53,109 nt of DNA from Bacillus salacetis. GTDB taxonomy: Bacteria; Bacillota; Bacilli; Bacillales; Bacillaceae_B. Each line of letters begins with the position of its first letter. The stretch's first letter is position 1. This document shows, in pieces, positions 24,024 through 32,368 of the stretch. The translations under genes and the position numbers were made by a program. Under the pieces are notes generated by a model. The model saw nothing but the letters and a program-made list of their open reading frames with translations. It searched no databases and was not told where the DNA came from. The stretch lies in assembly GCF_003581585.1 (NCBI RefSeq), contig NZ_QXIR01000037.1, forward strand, positions 1 to 53,109, written 5' to 3'.

Positions 24024-25421
24024 TTAGTTACTGTTGACGTTTTCCTTATATTTTTTCTCAATCTCAGTTTTGACCGTTTCGAAATTTTCATCGGCCAGGC
24101 TTCGCAGTTCCTCCCGGATTTCATCGTTTATCTCAAGATTTCGGCTAAAGCGTTCACTGGTCTTATCAGATAAAAGTTTATACGCTTCCCTGCTGATGTG
24201 ACCTTGCTCTCTCAATTCATAAAGTGGTTCACGAATATTAAACTTTTCATACCTGTTAGCTTGACCCCAATCTATTCCAAAACTCGGAATGTTTTTTAAT
24301 TTCTGGTCATATCTTTGGCCGGAAGCATCAGAAATAGAATCGTTTTTCCACTCCTCCCATTTCTTAGCGATATCCTTTGCTTTTTCAAGTTCTTCTTTTA
24401 ACTCGCTCTGGCTGCGGGCATTGCTGTAAATACCATCTCCCGCTTGAGCAACCTCCTCCAACTGCTTCTGTCCTTCCGGATCCAAATCGAAACCGATTAC
24501 ATTTACAATTGGCTGGATATCTGAATCCGCAAGGCTCTTGGCCTGCGTTATTGGGTCACCGCCGCAAGTCTCTACGCCGTCACTGACCAGGTAGATGATA
24601 TTGGTGTTGTTTTGGCCATTATATTTACCTAAATCTACTTTAGCTTCCTCAATGGTTTCCGCTAGCGGAGTCCATCCCGCAGGCTGGATGTTGTTTAATG
24701 CCGATTGCAGTTTACCAGAATCATAGACATTCATGTCGTATATCAGCTCATTGCTGCTGCAGGAAAGTTCTTTATCTTCATCGGCACCGCTTCCTTTATG
24801 CCCGTAGACACGAAGAGCAATATTGGCTCCTTCAGGCAGTTCCTCAGCAAAATCTTCAATGGACCCCTTGGCAATGTCCATCATGGATTTTCCGTCAATT
24901 TCCTTTGCCATACTCCCGCTGGCATCCAATAAAATCTCCACATTCAGATTTTCTTTAAATTCGTATCTTGGATCCTTATTCTCCGGGCCGCCAAATGAAG
25001 CGACCTCCAGTTCATCAAGTACTTCTGCAGGATTAGGGTAGTCCTCGTGGAATAACGATAGTGCCGTTCGCCAATATAACTCTATCTCATCCTCAGTCGG
25101 CGTTCCTTCAATTTTTGGAAGCTTGCCTAATTCGTCGACTGCTGCCTTTTGCTGTTCCGCTGTCAGTTCATCATACTCTTTTCCAGAAAAGGGTCCCGCT
25201 TTGGCATTGACGATTTCCACCGAAGTTTCGGAAGGTTTTGGAAGCGACTCAATTAGTTCTTTAATATCTTTCTCTCCCTGCTTCTCCTGCTTCGACTGCC
25301 CGGTTTCCGCATCTCCCTCAGCTTTAGTTTTACCCGCTGAAATAGGCTCATTTTCACTGCAAGCTGTGACAAGAAAGATTGATAGAAGAACTGCATAAAG
25401 AACAAAGCACTTTTTTTTCAT
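24024..25421 (-). CDS. VWA-domain lipoprotein
   Basis: A 465-residue surface lipoprotein. The signal peptide ends in the lipobox VTAC with lipidated Cys21. A charged linker follows, then a von Willebrand factor A domain at about 160-345 with the metal-site motif DASGS (Asp166, Ser168, Ser170) and the later ASP-type YLVSDGVETCGGDP. The C-terminal 120 residues are charged and helical. VWA lipoproteins usually bind other proteins through a divalent metal, with roles in adhesion, metal-cofactor assembly or envelope stress. No partner ATPase is adjacent, so its role is open. It stands alone between two gene-free gaps. Confidence 0.88.
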   Translation of the reverse strand: MKKKCFVLYAVLLSIFLVTACSENEPISAGKTKAEGDAETGQSKQEKQGEKDIKELIESLPKPSETSVEIVNAKAGPFSGKEYDELTAEQQKAAVDELGKLPKIEGTPTEDEIELYWRTALSLFHEDYPNPAEVLDELEVASFGGPENKDPRYEFKENLNVEILLDASGSMAKEIDGKSMMDIAKGSIEDFAEELPEGANIALRVYGHKGSGADEDKELSCSSNELIYDMNVYDSGKLQSALNNIQPAGWTPLAETIEEAKVDLGKYNGQNNTNIIYLVSDGVETCGGDPITQAKSLADSDIQPIVNVIGFDLDPEGQKQLEEVAQAGDGIYSNARSQSELKEELEKAKDIAKKWEEWKNDSISDASGQRYDQKLKNIPSFGIDWGQANRYEKFNIREPLYELREQGHISREAYKLLSDKTSERFSRNLEINDEIREELRSLADENFETVKTEIEKKYKENVNSN

Positions 25422-25959
25422 CTGAATAACACTCCTAATCTATTTTTTTCGACACAATGCTGCCTGATTCATTTACTCATTTACCGGTTTTGACTCTGTC
25501 CATAGGGTATTGTGGAATACATCTGCCTAAATAAGAATTATGTACAGGGCTTTCCTTAAACCCCAGGTTTGTTATTTTTTATAGCAGCGTTTCATATGTA
25601 AAATAATGGAACTTGTGATAAATCCTCTACTATTTACCTCATTTTTCCCACCTCAAAACCTTTTATAGAAAGTTTTTCCTTTTACTAACTATTATTTACT
25701 GCCATTTTCTTGAATTGGCGTAAATCCAATTTTAATAATGTTGCATCCTAAATAGTATATTCCTACTGTATGGAACCTGCTTTTAACTTTTTTTTCTGCC
25801 GAAGGATACAATTCATTTTACTCTTCTATAATTTAAAATAATTTCTGGAACAAGAACTCCTCTGCTTTTTTCCATCATTATAAGAATCCAAACTTCTTGA
25901 GAAGAGGCTGGGAGTAATGCAGATTGAGAATTAGTTTACTTGTTGACTTTAAACTTAGC
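25422..25959. other. Gene-free AT-rich gap
   Basis: About 540 bp between the VWA lipoprotein and the iron-importer terminator. I see no credible coding frame, RNA gene or repeat. It should hold the lipoprotein promoter next to 25422, but I cannot name one with confidence. Confidence 0.5.
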
Positions 25960-25992
25960 AAAAAAAAACAGAGACCCGCCTAAGGATCTCTG
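25960..25992 (-). terminator. Terminator of the iron importer operon
   Basis: CAGAGATCC/GGGTCTCTG hairpin (one mismatch) followed on the minus strand by nine T, 14 bp beyond the last permease stop. Confidence 0.85.
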
Positions 25993-26006
25993 CTTCATTT
26001 AATGGT

Positions 26007-27017
26007 TTATATTTTTTTCATCAACAGGTACATGAAATATGGTGCCCCGATAAGAGCTGTCATGATTCCTGCCGGTATACCGTCCGGATCAGTAAGGTTC
26101 CGTCCGATCGTGTCGGCAAACATCAGCAGCCAGCCCCCTGCCAGGATGGCAACCGGTAAGAATAATTGATGCCTTGGTCCCACAAGGGCTTTTGCAATGT
26201 GCGGGGCCATCAGCCCGACAAAGGCGATCCCTCCTGTTACCGAAACTGCCGCCGCAGCCAGGGCAACTGCTGCAAGAAGCAGGGTGAATCTTTCTTTTTC
26301 AAGGGACACCCCAACTCCTACTGCAACCGGTTCATTTAATCCAAGCAAATTCAGTTTATTGGCCCGGTAGAGAGTGAATGGAATCAGGATGATCAGCCAT
26401 GGAAGAATCGCCAGTATAAACGGCCAATCACTTCCCCATACATTCCCTGCAAGCCACCTTGCGATAAAGTCCACTTTTTCACGTTCTGCTGAAGAAATAA
26501 GGACGATCATCGTACCGGACAACGCCATGGAAAATCCGACACCGGTCAATACAAGCCGAACTGGCTGAAGACCAGTTGTCCTTTTATATGAAAACACATA
26601 GATAAGTATGGCGGTCAGAAGTGCGCCGGCAAAGGCAATCGCCGGGATGGCGTACACGAAGTTCCCTACATCTATCGGAAAGAATAAAAAGAATACAGCG
26701 ATGGCGGCACCTGCACCCGAATTGATTCCGATGATGCCGGGATCAGCTAAATCGTTTCTGGTGATGCTTTGCAGGATGGCACCTGAAACAGCAAGAGCCA
26801 TACCTGCAAGCAGGGTGATGACAATTCGCGGCAGCCTTACGGAAAACAGGACAAATTCTTCTTTAAAGCTTCCCTGTCCAAGTAAAGTAGGGATGATCCT
26901 GCTGTAGGATAGGCTTGAATACCCCATCCCCATTCCTACGACTGCGGTTAGTATGATGAGAGCCAGCAATAATAGCACGACTCTTCTTTGTTTTTTTATG
27001 ACGGAAGGATGAATCAT
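26007..27017 (-). CDS. Iron-siderophore ABC transporter permease (second subunit)
   Basis: A 336-residue FecCD/BtuC-type permease with about nine to ten membrane helices. Visible: SGAILQSITRNDLADPGIIGINSGAG near residue 80, and the coupling-helix region GGIAFVGLMAPHIAKALVG near 265. It pairs with the next permease to form the channel of the importer. Its ATG overlaps the stop of that gene by 4 nt (ATGA), giving translational coupling. Last gene of the operon, followed by a terminator. Confidence 0.92.
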   Translation of the reverse strand: MIHPSVIKKQRRVVLLLLALIILTAVVGMGMGYSSLSYSRIIPTLLGQGSFKEEFVLFSVRLPRIVITLLAGMALAVSGAILQSITRNDLADPGIIGINSGAGAAIAVFFLFFPIDVGNFVYAIPAIAFAGALLTAILIYVFSYKRTTGLQPVRLVLTGVGFSMALSGTMIVLISSAEREKVDFIARWLAGNVWGSDWPFILAILPWLIILIPFTLYRANKLNLLGLNEPVAVGVGVSLEKERFTLLLAAVALAAAAVSVTGGIAFVGLMAPHIAKALVGPRHQLFLPVAILAGGWLLMFADTIGRNLTDPDGIPAGIMTALIGAPYFMYLLMKKI

Positions 27018-28021
27018 GAGAACGCTCTGCCTCCTTTATTGACGATAAAGATGAAGAATGGCAGACCCAAAATAGAAATGATCGCTGCTACCGGGGTTTC
27101 GTATGGCATATTGATCGTCCGGCCAAGCGTATCTGCCCAAAGCATGAAGGATGCTCCAAAAAGGGCCGACATCGGTAAAATATAGCGGTAATCCGTCCCG
27201 ACAAACGCCCGTACAATATGAGGGATCATCAAGCCGATGAAGGCAAGATTTCCAACGAGTGCCACAGAAGCTCCCGCCAGCAATGTCGTTACCACAAAGA
27301 GGATTCCTTTGATCCTGCCAACATTCTGGCCAAGACCGACTGCCAATTCATCATTCAGGCTGAGAATCGTCAGCTGCTTTGATAACGCAAAGGAAATAAT
27401 CAATCCCAAAGCGATGAATGGCACAATGACATTGAGCTGGGACCATGTTGTGCCGATGAGTCCCCCCGCCGTCCACATCGTTACATCCTTGGAAATTTTA
27501 AAATACAAACCGATCCCTTCTGCAACAGCATATAAAAACGCCGAGACTGCGGCACCTGCCAACACAATTCTTAGAGGCGAAAAACCTCCTTTTTTGGCTG
27601 CACTCATGCCAAAGACAAGGATGGCACCAACTGATGCACCGATAAAACAGGCAATCATGATCACAAAATAATTAGCCGAGGGCAGAAACGCCAGCGTGAA
27701 GGCAAGCGCTGCATTGGCTCCCGCGGTCAAACCAAGCAGACCAGGGTCCGCCAGCGGATTGCGGGTCAATCCTTGCATGACTGCACCCGATACTCCAAGG
27801 GCTGCTCCAACCGTGAGGGCGGCAGCTTCCCGGGGCAGCCGGATTTCCCGTATGATCGAATTGGAAGCATTTGTTTCCGAAGCGAAGATTGCGCCCCAAA
27901 CATCCTTAATACTGATATCAGCTGCACCAAGAGCCATCGCAGCTGTAAAAGAAATCAACAGGAGTACAATCCCGATAATGAACTTATATAAAATTTTGAA
28001 TGGCTGAGATACATTTTCCAT
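27014..28021 (-). CDS. Iron-siderophore ABC transporter permease (first subunit)
   Basis: A FecCD-type permease of about 335 residues, paralogous to its neighbour: GAVMQGLTRNPLADPGLLGLTAG near 90 and GNLAFIGLMIPHIVRAFVGT near 265. The ATG at 28021 (MENVSQPF) has better spacing to the AGAAGAG site than the ATG three codons earlier at 28030. A strong terminator-like hairpin separates it from the binding-protein gene, so permease message is probably less abundant. In B. subtilis the comparable arrangement is yfiY-yfiZ-yfhA. Confidence 0.92.
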   Translation of the reverse strand: MENVSQPFKILYKFIIGIVLLLISFTAAMALGAADISIKDVWGAIFASETNASNSIIREIRLPREAAALTVGAALGVSGAVMQGLTRNPLADPGLLGLTAGANAALAFTLAFLPSANYFVIMIACFIGASVGAILVFGMSAAKKGGFSPLRIVLAGAAVSAFLYAVAEGIGLYFKISKDVTMWTAGGLIGTTWSQLNVIVPFIALGLIISFALSKQLTILSLNDELAVGLGQNVGRIKGILFVVTTLLAGASVALVGNLAFIGLMIPHIVRAFVGTDYRYILPMSALFGASFMLWADTLGRTINMPYETPVAAIISILGLPFFIFIVNKGGRAFS

Positions 28022-28060
28022 GGATATCATCTCTTCTTATGTATTTATACTGCTTCTTAC

Positions 28061-28094
28061 CGAAAAAAAGGAATTCTTCACGGAGAAGAATTCC
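28061..28094 (-). terminator. Intra-operon terminator between binding protein and permeases
   Basis: On the minus strand GGAATTCTTC-TCCGT-GAAGAATTCC followed by seven T. It lies inside the operon, between 28178 and 28021, and would let only part of the transcripts read into the permease genes. Confidence 0.8.
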
Positions 28095-28177
28095 TTCTAA
28101 AACCCTTTATCACTCTAACGCGTTACCACATCCGGGGACTGTCCCTTTTAGTGCTTTAAAGTGGTAAACTTTTTGTT

Positions 28178-29098
28178 TTAGAATGCTTCTTTGAAAGTCT
28201 CTAGTTGATGCTCAAGTGTGAGAGGATCGTTAAAGTAGAATTCCATCATATTGACTTCGATCACCTGGTTGTTTTTTACTGCCGGGATATTCTTGTACGT
28301 GTCCGTTTCCATGAATGAATTATCCTGGTCAGGATCCCTGCTCAAGACCACATAGTCACCTGCAAACTCAGGAAGGACTTCCAGTGAAACAGCATAGTAA
28401 CCTGGTTCAAGGGCAGATTCTTTTACTTTTTCAGGCATCTTCAGGCCCATCTCCTGATAAAGGATTTCCGTTCCGCGGCCCCAATTATCTCCGTACACAT
28501 AAATCTGCTTATTGAAGTTTTCCAGAACTGAAACAGTTGTGTCTTCGCCGATTTTTCCTTTGATCTCTTCTCCTGCAGCTTTGGCGCGGGATTTGAAATC
28601 ATCCACCCATTTCTGTGCTTCTTCTTCTTTGTTCAGGAGTTTACCGATCTCAACATGCTGTGTGAGGTAGTCAACCTTACCGTATGTAAATGTCACTGTC
28701 GGCGCAATTTCTTTCAGCTTGTCAACATTCTTGATGTTAGAAAGGCCGATGATCAGGTCCGGATCAAGTTCAATGATTTTCTCAAGGCTTTCATCTGTTA
28801 CTTCTTCGACGCCTTCCAATCTTTCTTCAAAGCGGGGGTTCATTTTGGACCATGAGTCGACTCCCACAAGGTCAACATCCAGTGCCATGACATTCCCTGC
28901 AAAAGAGGATAAGACGATTACACGCTGGGGATCGGCAGGCACCTCGACCGGCCCGTTTTCCGATTCATAGGTGATTGTTTCAGATTCCTTCTCCTTATTA
29001 TCACTTTCCCCACTTGAGCTGTTGTTCTCTGTATTGTTTCCGCATGCACTAAGAAGTAGCGCGGCTAAGAGCAGAAACGGCAAAATTAGTTTTTTCAT
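28178..29098 (-). CDS. Iron-siderophore ABC transporter substrate-binding lipoprotein
   Basis: A 306-residue lipoprotein: signal peptide with lipobox LSAC (Cys19), a serine/asparagine/glutamate-rich linker, then a class III binding protein fold with PQRVIVLSSFAGNVMALDVD and LEKIIELDPDLIIG. It catches a ferric siderophore outside the membrane and hands it to the permease pair. The ligand is not certain; a hydroxamate type is plausible by resemblance to the FhuD/YfiY group. The start overlaps the ATPase gene by 50 nt, with AAGGAG correctly placed inside that gene. Confidence 0.92.
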   Translation of the reverse strand: MKKLILPFLLLAALLLSACGNNTENNSSSGESDNKEKESETITYESENGPVEVPADPQRVIVLSSFAGNVMALDVDLVGVDSWSKMNPRFEERLEGVEEVTDESLEKIIELDPDLIIGLSNIKNVDKLKEIAPTVTFTYGKVDYLTQHVEIGKLLNKEEEAQKWVDDFKSRAKAAGEEIKGKIGEDTTVSVLENFNKQIYVYGDNWGRGTEILYQEMGLKMPEKVKESALEPGYYAVSLEVLPEFAGDYVVLSRDPDQDNSFMETDTYKNIPAVKNNQVIEVNMMEFYFNDPLTLEHQLETFKEAF

Positions 29099-29894
29099 GG
29101 TGTTCTTCTCCTTTTAATAAATGATAAGTCATGCACATTGGTTTATTTGTGCGGGGATCACGCCCTATGACAGCATCGATCTGGAAAACCTGCTGAAGGA
29201 CTTTATTTGTGACTACTTCCTCGCAATTGCCTGCTTTAATGATATTGCCTTCTTTCAGCGCGATGATATGGTCTGCAAACCGTGCAGCCTGATTGATATC
29301 GTGAAGGACCATCACAATCGTTCTTCCCTGTTCTTCATTCAACTTCCGCAGCAATTCCAGAACTTCAAGCTGGTGGGCCATATCCAGATAGGTGGTAGGC
29401 TCGTCGAGGAAAATCATTTCCGTCTCCTGGGCGATGGCCATTGCGATCCAGACCCTTTGGCGCTGCCCGCCAGATAAGGAATCGACAGGCAAGTATTTAA
29501 ATTCGGCCGTTCCGGTCGTTTCGAGAGCCCAGTCGATGACTTCAATATCTTTTTTCGTCAACCGGCCAAAACCGCTTTGATAAGGGAATCTTCCGTAGGA
29601 TACCAATTCCCCGACCGTCAAGCCCCCTGCACTCTCAGGGTTCTGCGGCAGGATTGCCATCTTTTTCGCCAGTTTTTTGGTATCCTCTTTGGTAATGCTT
29701 TTCCCATCCAGAATAACAGAGCCGCTCTGAAAGCGGATAATCCTGGTTAACGCTTTCAAAAGAGTCGATTTCCCACAGCCGTTAGATCCAATAATCGTTG
29801 TTATTTTTTTATCTGGAATTTCAATCGACATATCTTTCACAATCAATTTCTCACCGTAGCCAATATGTAATTGATCCGTGTGAAGGCGAACCAT
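29049..29894 (-). CDS. Iron-siderophore ABC transporter ATP-binding protein
   Basis: A 281-residue FecE/YusV-type ATPase. Walker A GSNGCGKST near residue 37, Q-loop LPQNPES, signature LSGGQRQRV near 142, Walker B MIFLDEPT near 160 and the switch His in VLHDINQA. It powers the permease pair. The last 15 or so residues (KTNFAVSALSRATS) are read from inside the binding-protein gene, in another frame, so this tail is unlikely to be conserved. AGGAGG precedes the ATG. First gene of the operon, behind a Fur box. Confidence 0.93.
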   Translation of the reverse strand: MVRLHTDQLHIGYGEKLIVKDMSIEIPDKKITTIIGSNGCGKSTLLKALTRIIRFQSGSVILDGKSITKEDTKKLAKKMAILPQNPESAGGLTVGELVSYGRFPYQSGFGRLTKKDIEVIDWALETTGTAEFKYLPVDSLSGGQRQRVWIAMAIAQETEMIFLDEPTTYLDMAHQLEVLELLRKLNEEQGRTIVMVLHDINQAARFADHIIALKEGNIIKAGNCEEVVTNKVLQQVFQIDAVIGRDPRTNKPMCMTYHLLKGEEHHEKTNFAVSALSRATS

Positions 29895-29940
29895 TTAGAC
29901 CCTCCTGTAAATTTAGTATTCTTATTTGATATTTTCTCGT

Positions 29941-29955
29941 TGATAATGATTATCA
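29941..29955. promoter_or_regulatory. Fur box between the iron importer and the ferredoxin reductase
   Basis: TGATAATGATTATCA is a perfect 7-1-7 Fur box. It lies 47 bp upstream of the ATPase start and about 100 bp upstream of the divergent reductase, so it could repress both in iron-replete cells. Confidence 0.9.
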
Positions 29956-30057
29956 CTTTCGGTTACAATGTAACTATAAATCTTTTAAAAAAATCTGTCA
30001 ATATTCTTTTTAGATTGTTTTATATAAAAAATGCGCAGATATAAGGAGCGGTCATTA

Positions 30058-31107
30058 ATGAAGGAAATCGAATGCTTTGATGTCACCATCATTGGTGGAG
30101 GTCCGGCCGGCCTATACTCGGCTTTCTACAGCGGATTGAGGGAAATGAAAACAAAAATCATTGAGTTCCAGCCTCAGCTCGGCGGCAAGATCCACGTGTA
30201 TCCGGAGAAAATGATTTGGGATGTCGGGGGATTAATGCCAACTCCTGGAGCAAAGCTGATTGATCAATTGGTCCATCAGGGACTGACTTTCAATCCGGAA
30301 GTTGTCTTGAATGAGAAGATTGTCTCCATTGCACGGAGCAGCAATGGACTCTTTATTTTGAAAGCGGCATCAGGGAACCTCCACTATACCAGGTCTGTCA
30401 TTGTAGCGGTGGGCAGCGGCATCCTTCAGCCTCAAAAACTGAATATCGAAGGGGCGGACCGCTTTGAAATCTCCAATTTGCACTACACCGTCAAATCCTT
30501 AAAATATTTCAAAGACCGTACCGTCGTCATCTCAGGCGGCGGCAACTCCGCCATTGATTGGGCCAACGAGCTCGTACCCATTGCCAAAAAGGTGTATCTC
30601 ACCTGCCGGAAGGATCAGCTGGGAGGGCATGAGGCACAGGTGACACAGCTGTCGAACAGTACTGCTGAATGTCTGATGAGCACTTCTATAACAAAGCTGA
30701 TTGCAAAAGACGGGGAAGATGTGATCGACAGGGTTGAACTGACGAACAATGTCACCCATGAAACTTCCTTCCTTCCTGTGGATGATGTGATCATTAATCA
30801 TGGATTTGATATGGACGCCTCGCTTCTTAAAGAAAGCGAACTGAATATCAGGATGCTCGAAGACTTCTATGTTGAAGGATCTGTCATGGGTGAGTCTTCC
30901 ATCCCCGGCATCTTTGCTGCTGGTGACATTCTCAAACATGACGGCAAGCTGAATCTGATCGCTGGCGCTTTCCAGGATGCGGCCAATGCAGTCAACAAAG
31001 CAAAACAGTATATCCAGCCGGATGCCGGTGCTTTTGCAATGGTTTCCTCCCATAATGAGGTATTCAAGGACAGGAACAAAGAATTGGTCCGTCAGTTAGT
31101 GAAGTGA
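30058..31107 (+). CDS. Ferredoxin--NADP reductase, thioredoxin-reductase-like (YcgT type)
   Basis: A 349-residue FAD enzyme that passes electrons from NADPH to ferredoxin or flavodoxin. Visible: FAD motif IIGGGPAGLYSAFYSG at residues 11-26, NADPH motif VVISGGGNSAIDWAN near 160, and the second FAD motif GIFAAGDI near 290. The redox CxxC of thioredoxin reductase is missing, placing it in the YumC/YcgT group. The ATG at 30058 with AAGGAG 9 nt upstream is preferred over 30031. It shares a Fur-box intergenic region with the siderophore importer, like Fur-regulated ycgT, so it may drive reductive iron release. Confidence 0.9.
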   Translation: MKEIECFDVTIIGGGPAGLYSAFYSGLREMKTKIIEFQPQLGGKIHVYPEKMIWDVGGLMPTPGAKLIDQLVHQGLTFNPEVVLNEKIVSIARSSNGLFILKAASGNLHYTRSVIVAVGSGILQPQKLNIEGADRFEISNLHYTVKSLKYFKDRTVVISGGGNSAIDWANELVPIAKKVYLTCRKDQLGGHEAQVTQLSNSTAECLMSTSITKLIAKDGEDVIDRVELTNNVTHETSFLPVDDVIINHGFDMDASLLKESELNIRMLEDFYVEGSVMGESSIPGIFAAGDILKHDGKLNLIAGAFQDAANAVNKAKQYIQPDAGAFAMVSSHNEVFKDRNKELVRQLVK

Positions 31108-31115
31108 CAGTGAAA

Positions 31116-31148
31116 AAGGCGTATTCCCTTTGATGGGGATACGCCTTC
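31116..31148 (+). terminator. Terminator of the ferredoxin reductase gene
   Basis: AAGGCGTATTCCC pairs with GGGGATACGCCTT (one bulge or mismatch), 8 bp after the stop codon. Confidence 0.75.
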
Positions 31149-31160
31149 TTGATTTGTTGG

Positions 31161-31305
31161 TTGAGCCTGGCTCAGATCCGCGCTTTTGAGCCTGGCTCAG
31201 ATCCGCCTTTTTGAGCCTGGCTCAGATCCACCTTTTTGAGCCTGGCTCAAATCCACCCTTTTGAGCCTGGCTCAGAACCGCCCTTTTGTGCCAGGCACCA
31301 ATCAT
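31161..31305. repeat. 25-bp tandem array of palindromic repeats
   Basis: Five units of exactly 25 bp start at 31161, 31186, 31211, 31236 and 31261, each TTGAGCCTGGCTCAGATCCG or a near variant plus a CCTTT-type tail. Each holds the perfect palindrome GAGCC-T-GGCTC. A sixth, diverged unit at 31286 has GTGCC-A-GGCAC instead, with the palindrome kept. It lies between the reductase terminator and the nrd stop. A single copy of the core also occurs near 42803. Confidence 0.9.
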
Positions 31306-31315
31306 CCAAGCTCCT

Positions 31316-32353
31316 TTAAAGCTCATCAAACCCATTGGCATCCGAGGTTTTTGCATACTGCCTGGATTTCTGTTCAAAGAAATCCGTCTTGCCGAGGTCG
31401 ACTTCCTGGTAGGCAACGATCCACCTTAATGGATTGGTCCTGTGTCCTTCAAACGGCGCATCAAAGCCCATCTGCTGTGACCGTCTATTGGCCATGAACT
31501 TGATGTAGGCTTCCAGATCGGACATCAACAGGCCGTCGATGTCATCCCCGATGATCTCCTCTGCCCATTCAATTTCGAGTACCGCCGCCTTCCGGAATGC
31601 CTCAACCCCGAATTTTTTGAGATCCGCTGTGTCATACTCTGGGTTTTCCAGCAGCACTTCCTTGAAGATTTTTTCAAACAGCCCGACATGCAGCTGTTCA
31701 TCCCGGTTGATATAGTTGATCATCGTCGAAGTGGCGACCATCTTTTGATTGCGCGCCAGGTTATAGAAGAATGCAAATCCCGAGTAAAAGAACAGCCCTT
31801 CAAGGATGACATCATACACAATGGAACGAAGCAGGTTTTCTACGCTGGGATTTTCCGCAAACCCCTGGTAGCCGTTTGTGATAAAGTCATTGCGCTTCCG
31901 CAAGGTCGGTTCCGTTCTCCAGTAATCAAATACCTCGTCCTGCTGTTTTTTTGACACTATGCTTGACAATACATAGCTGTAGGAGTGATTATGGACAACT
32001 TCCTGCTGGGCAAGGATGATCATCAGTGCATTGAGGCTCGAGTCCGTCAAATAGTCGGCAACCTTTCCTGCATAATCCGTCTGGATGCTGTCCAGCAATG
32101 CAAGAAGTCCTATCACTTTCAAGAAGGTTTCCTGTTCACGATTCGTCAGATCAGGGAATTGCTTGATGTCCTTGGACATATTGATCTCAAAGGGTGTCCA
32201 GAAATTCCCCAGCATTCTTTTGTATTTGGGATAAGCCCACGGAAACCTCACATCATCCCAGTTTAGTATATTTGAGCTCCTGCCATTAATGATCGCAGTC
32301 GAAGCATTCGGAGCACCTGAATCAATCAATTTTCTTCTTTCTAAATCCAACAT
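31316..32353 (-). CDS. nrdB: Class I ribonucleotide reductase, beta (radical) subunit
   Basis: A 345-residue di-metal radical subunit. Ligands and radical are all in place by pattern: Asp88, Glu118, His121, radical Tyr125 (EVVHNHSY), Glu185, Glu219 and His222 (RDEQLH). It generates the radical that the alpha subunit uses to make deoxynucleotides. No nrdI lies nearby, which favours a class Ia-like over a class Ib system, though the name nrdF cannot be excluded. It starts 15 bp after the alpha gene. The operon is under a cobalamin riboswitch, fitting an enzyme needed when a B12-dependent one cannot work. Confidence 0.88.
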   Translation of the reverse strand: MLDLERRKLIDSGAPNASTAIINGRSSNILNWDDVRFPWAYPKYKRMLGNFWTPFEINMSKDIKQFPDLTNREQETFLKVIGLLALLDSIQTDYAGKVADYLTDSSLNALMIILAQQEVVHNHSYSYVLSSIVSKKQQDEVFDYWRTEPTLRKRNDFITNGYQGFAENPSVENLLRSIVYDVILEGLFFYSGFAFFYNLARNQKMVATSTMINYINRDEQLHVGLFEKIFKEVLLENPEYDTADLKKFGVEAFRKAAVLEIEWAEEIIGDDIDGLLMSDLEAYIKFMANRRSQQMGFDAPFEGHRTNPLRWIVAYQEVDLGKTDFFEQKSRQYAKTSDANGFDEL

Positions 32354-32368
32354 TCCTCATCCTTTCCT

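Noticed and set aside
30058..31107. Thioredoxin reductase
   Set aside because: The active-site CxxC between the FAD and NADPH motifs is absent.
31161..31305. CRISPR array
   Set aside because: The 25-bp units are directly adjacent with no unique spacers, and there are no cas genes.
31222..31497. Short frames crossing the 25-bp tandem array
   Set aside because: They are by-products of a repeat unit, antisense to or overlapping nrdB, without start signals.
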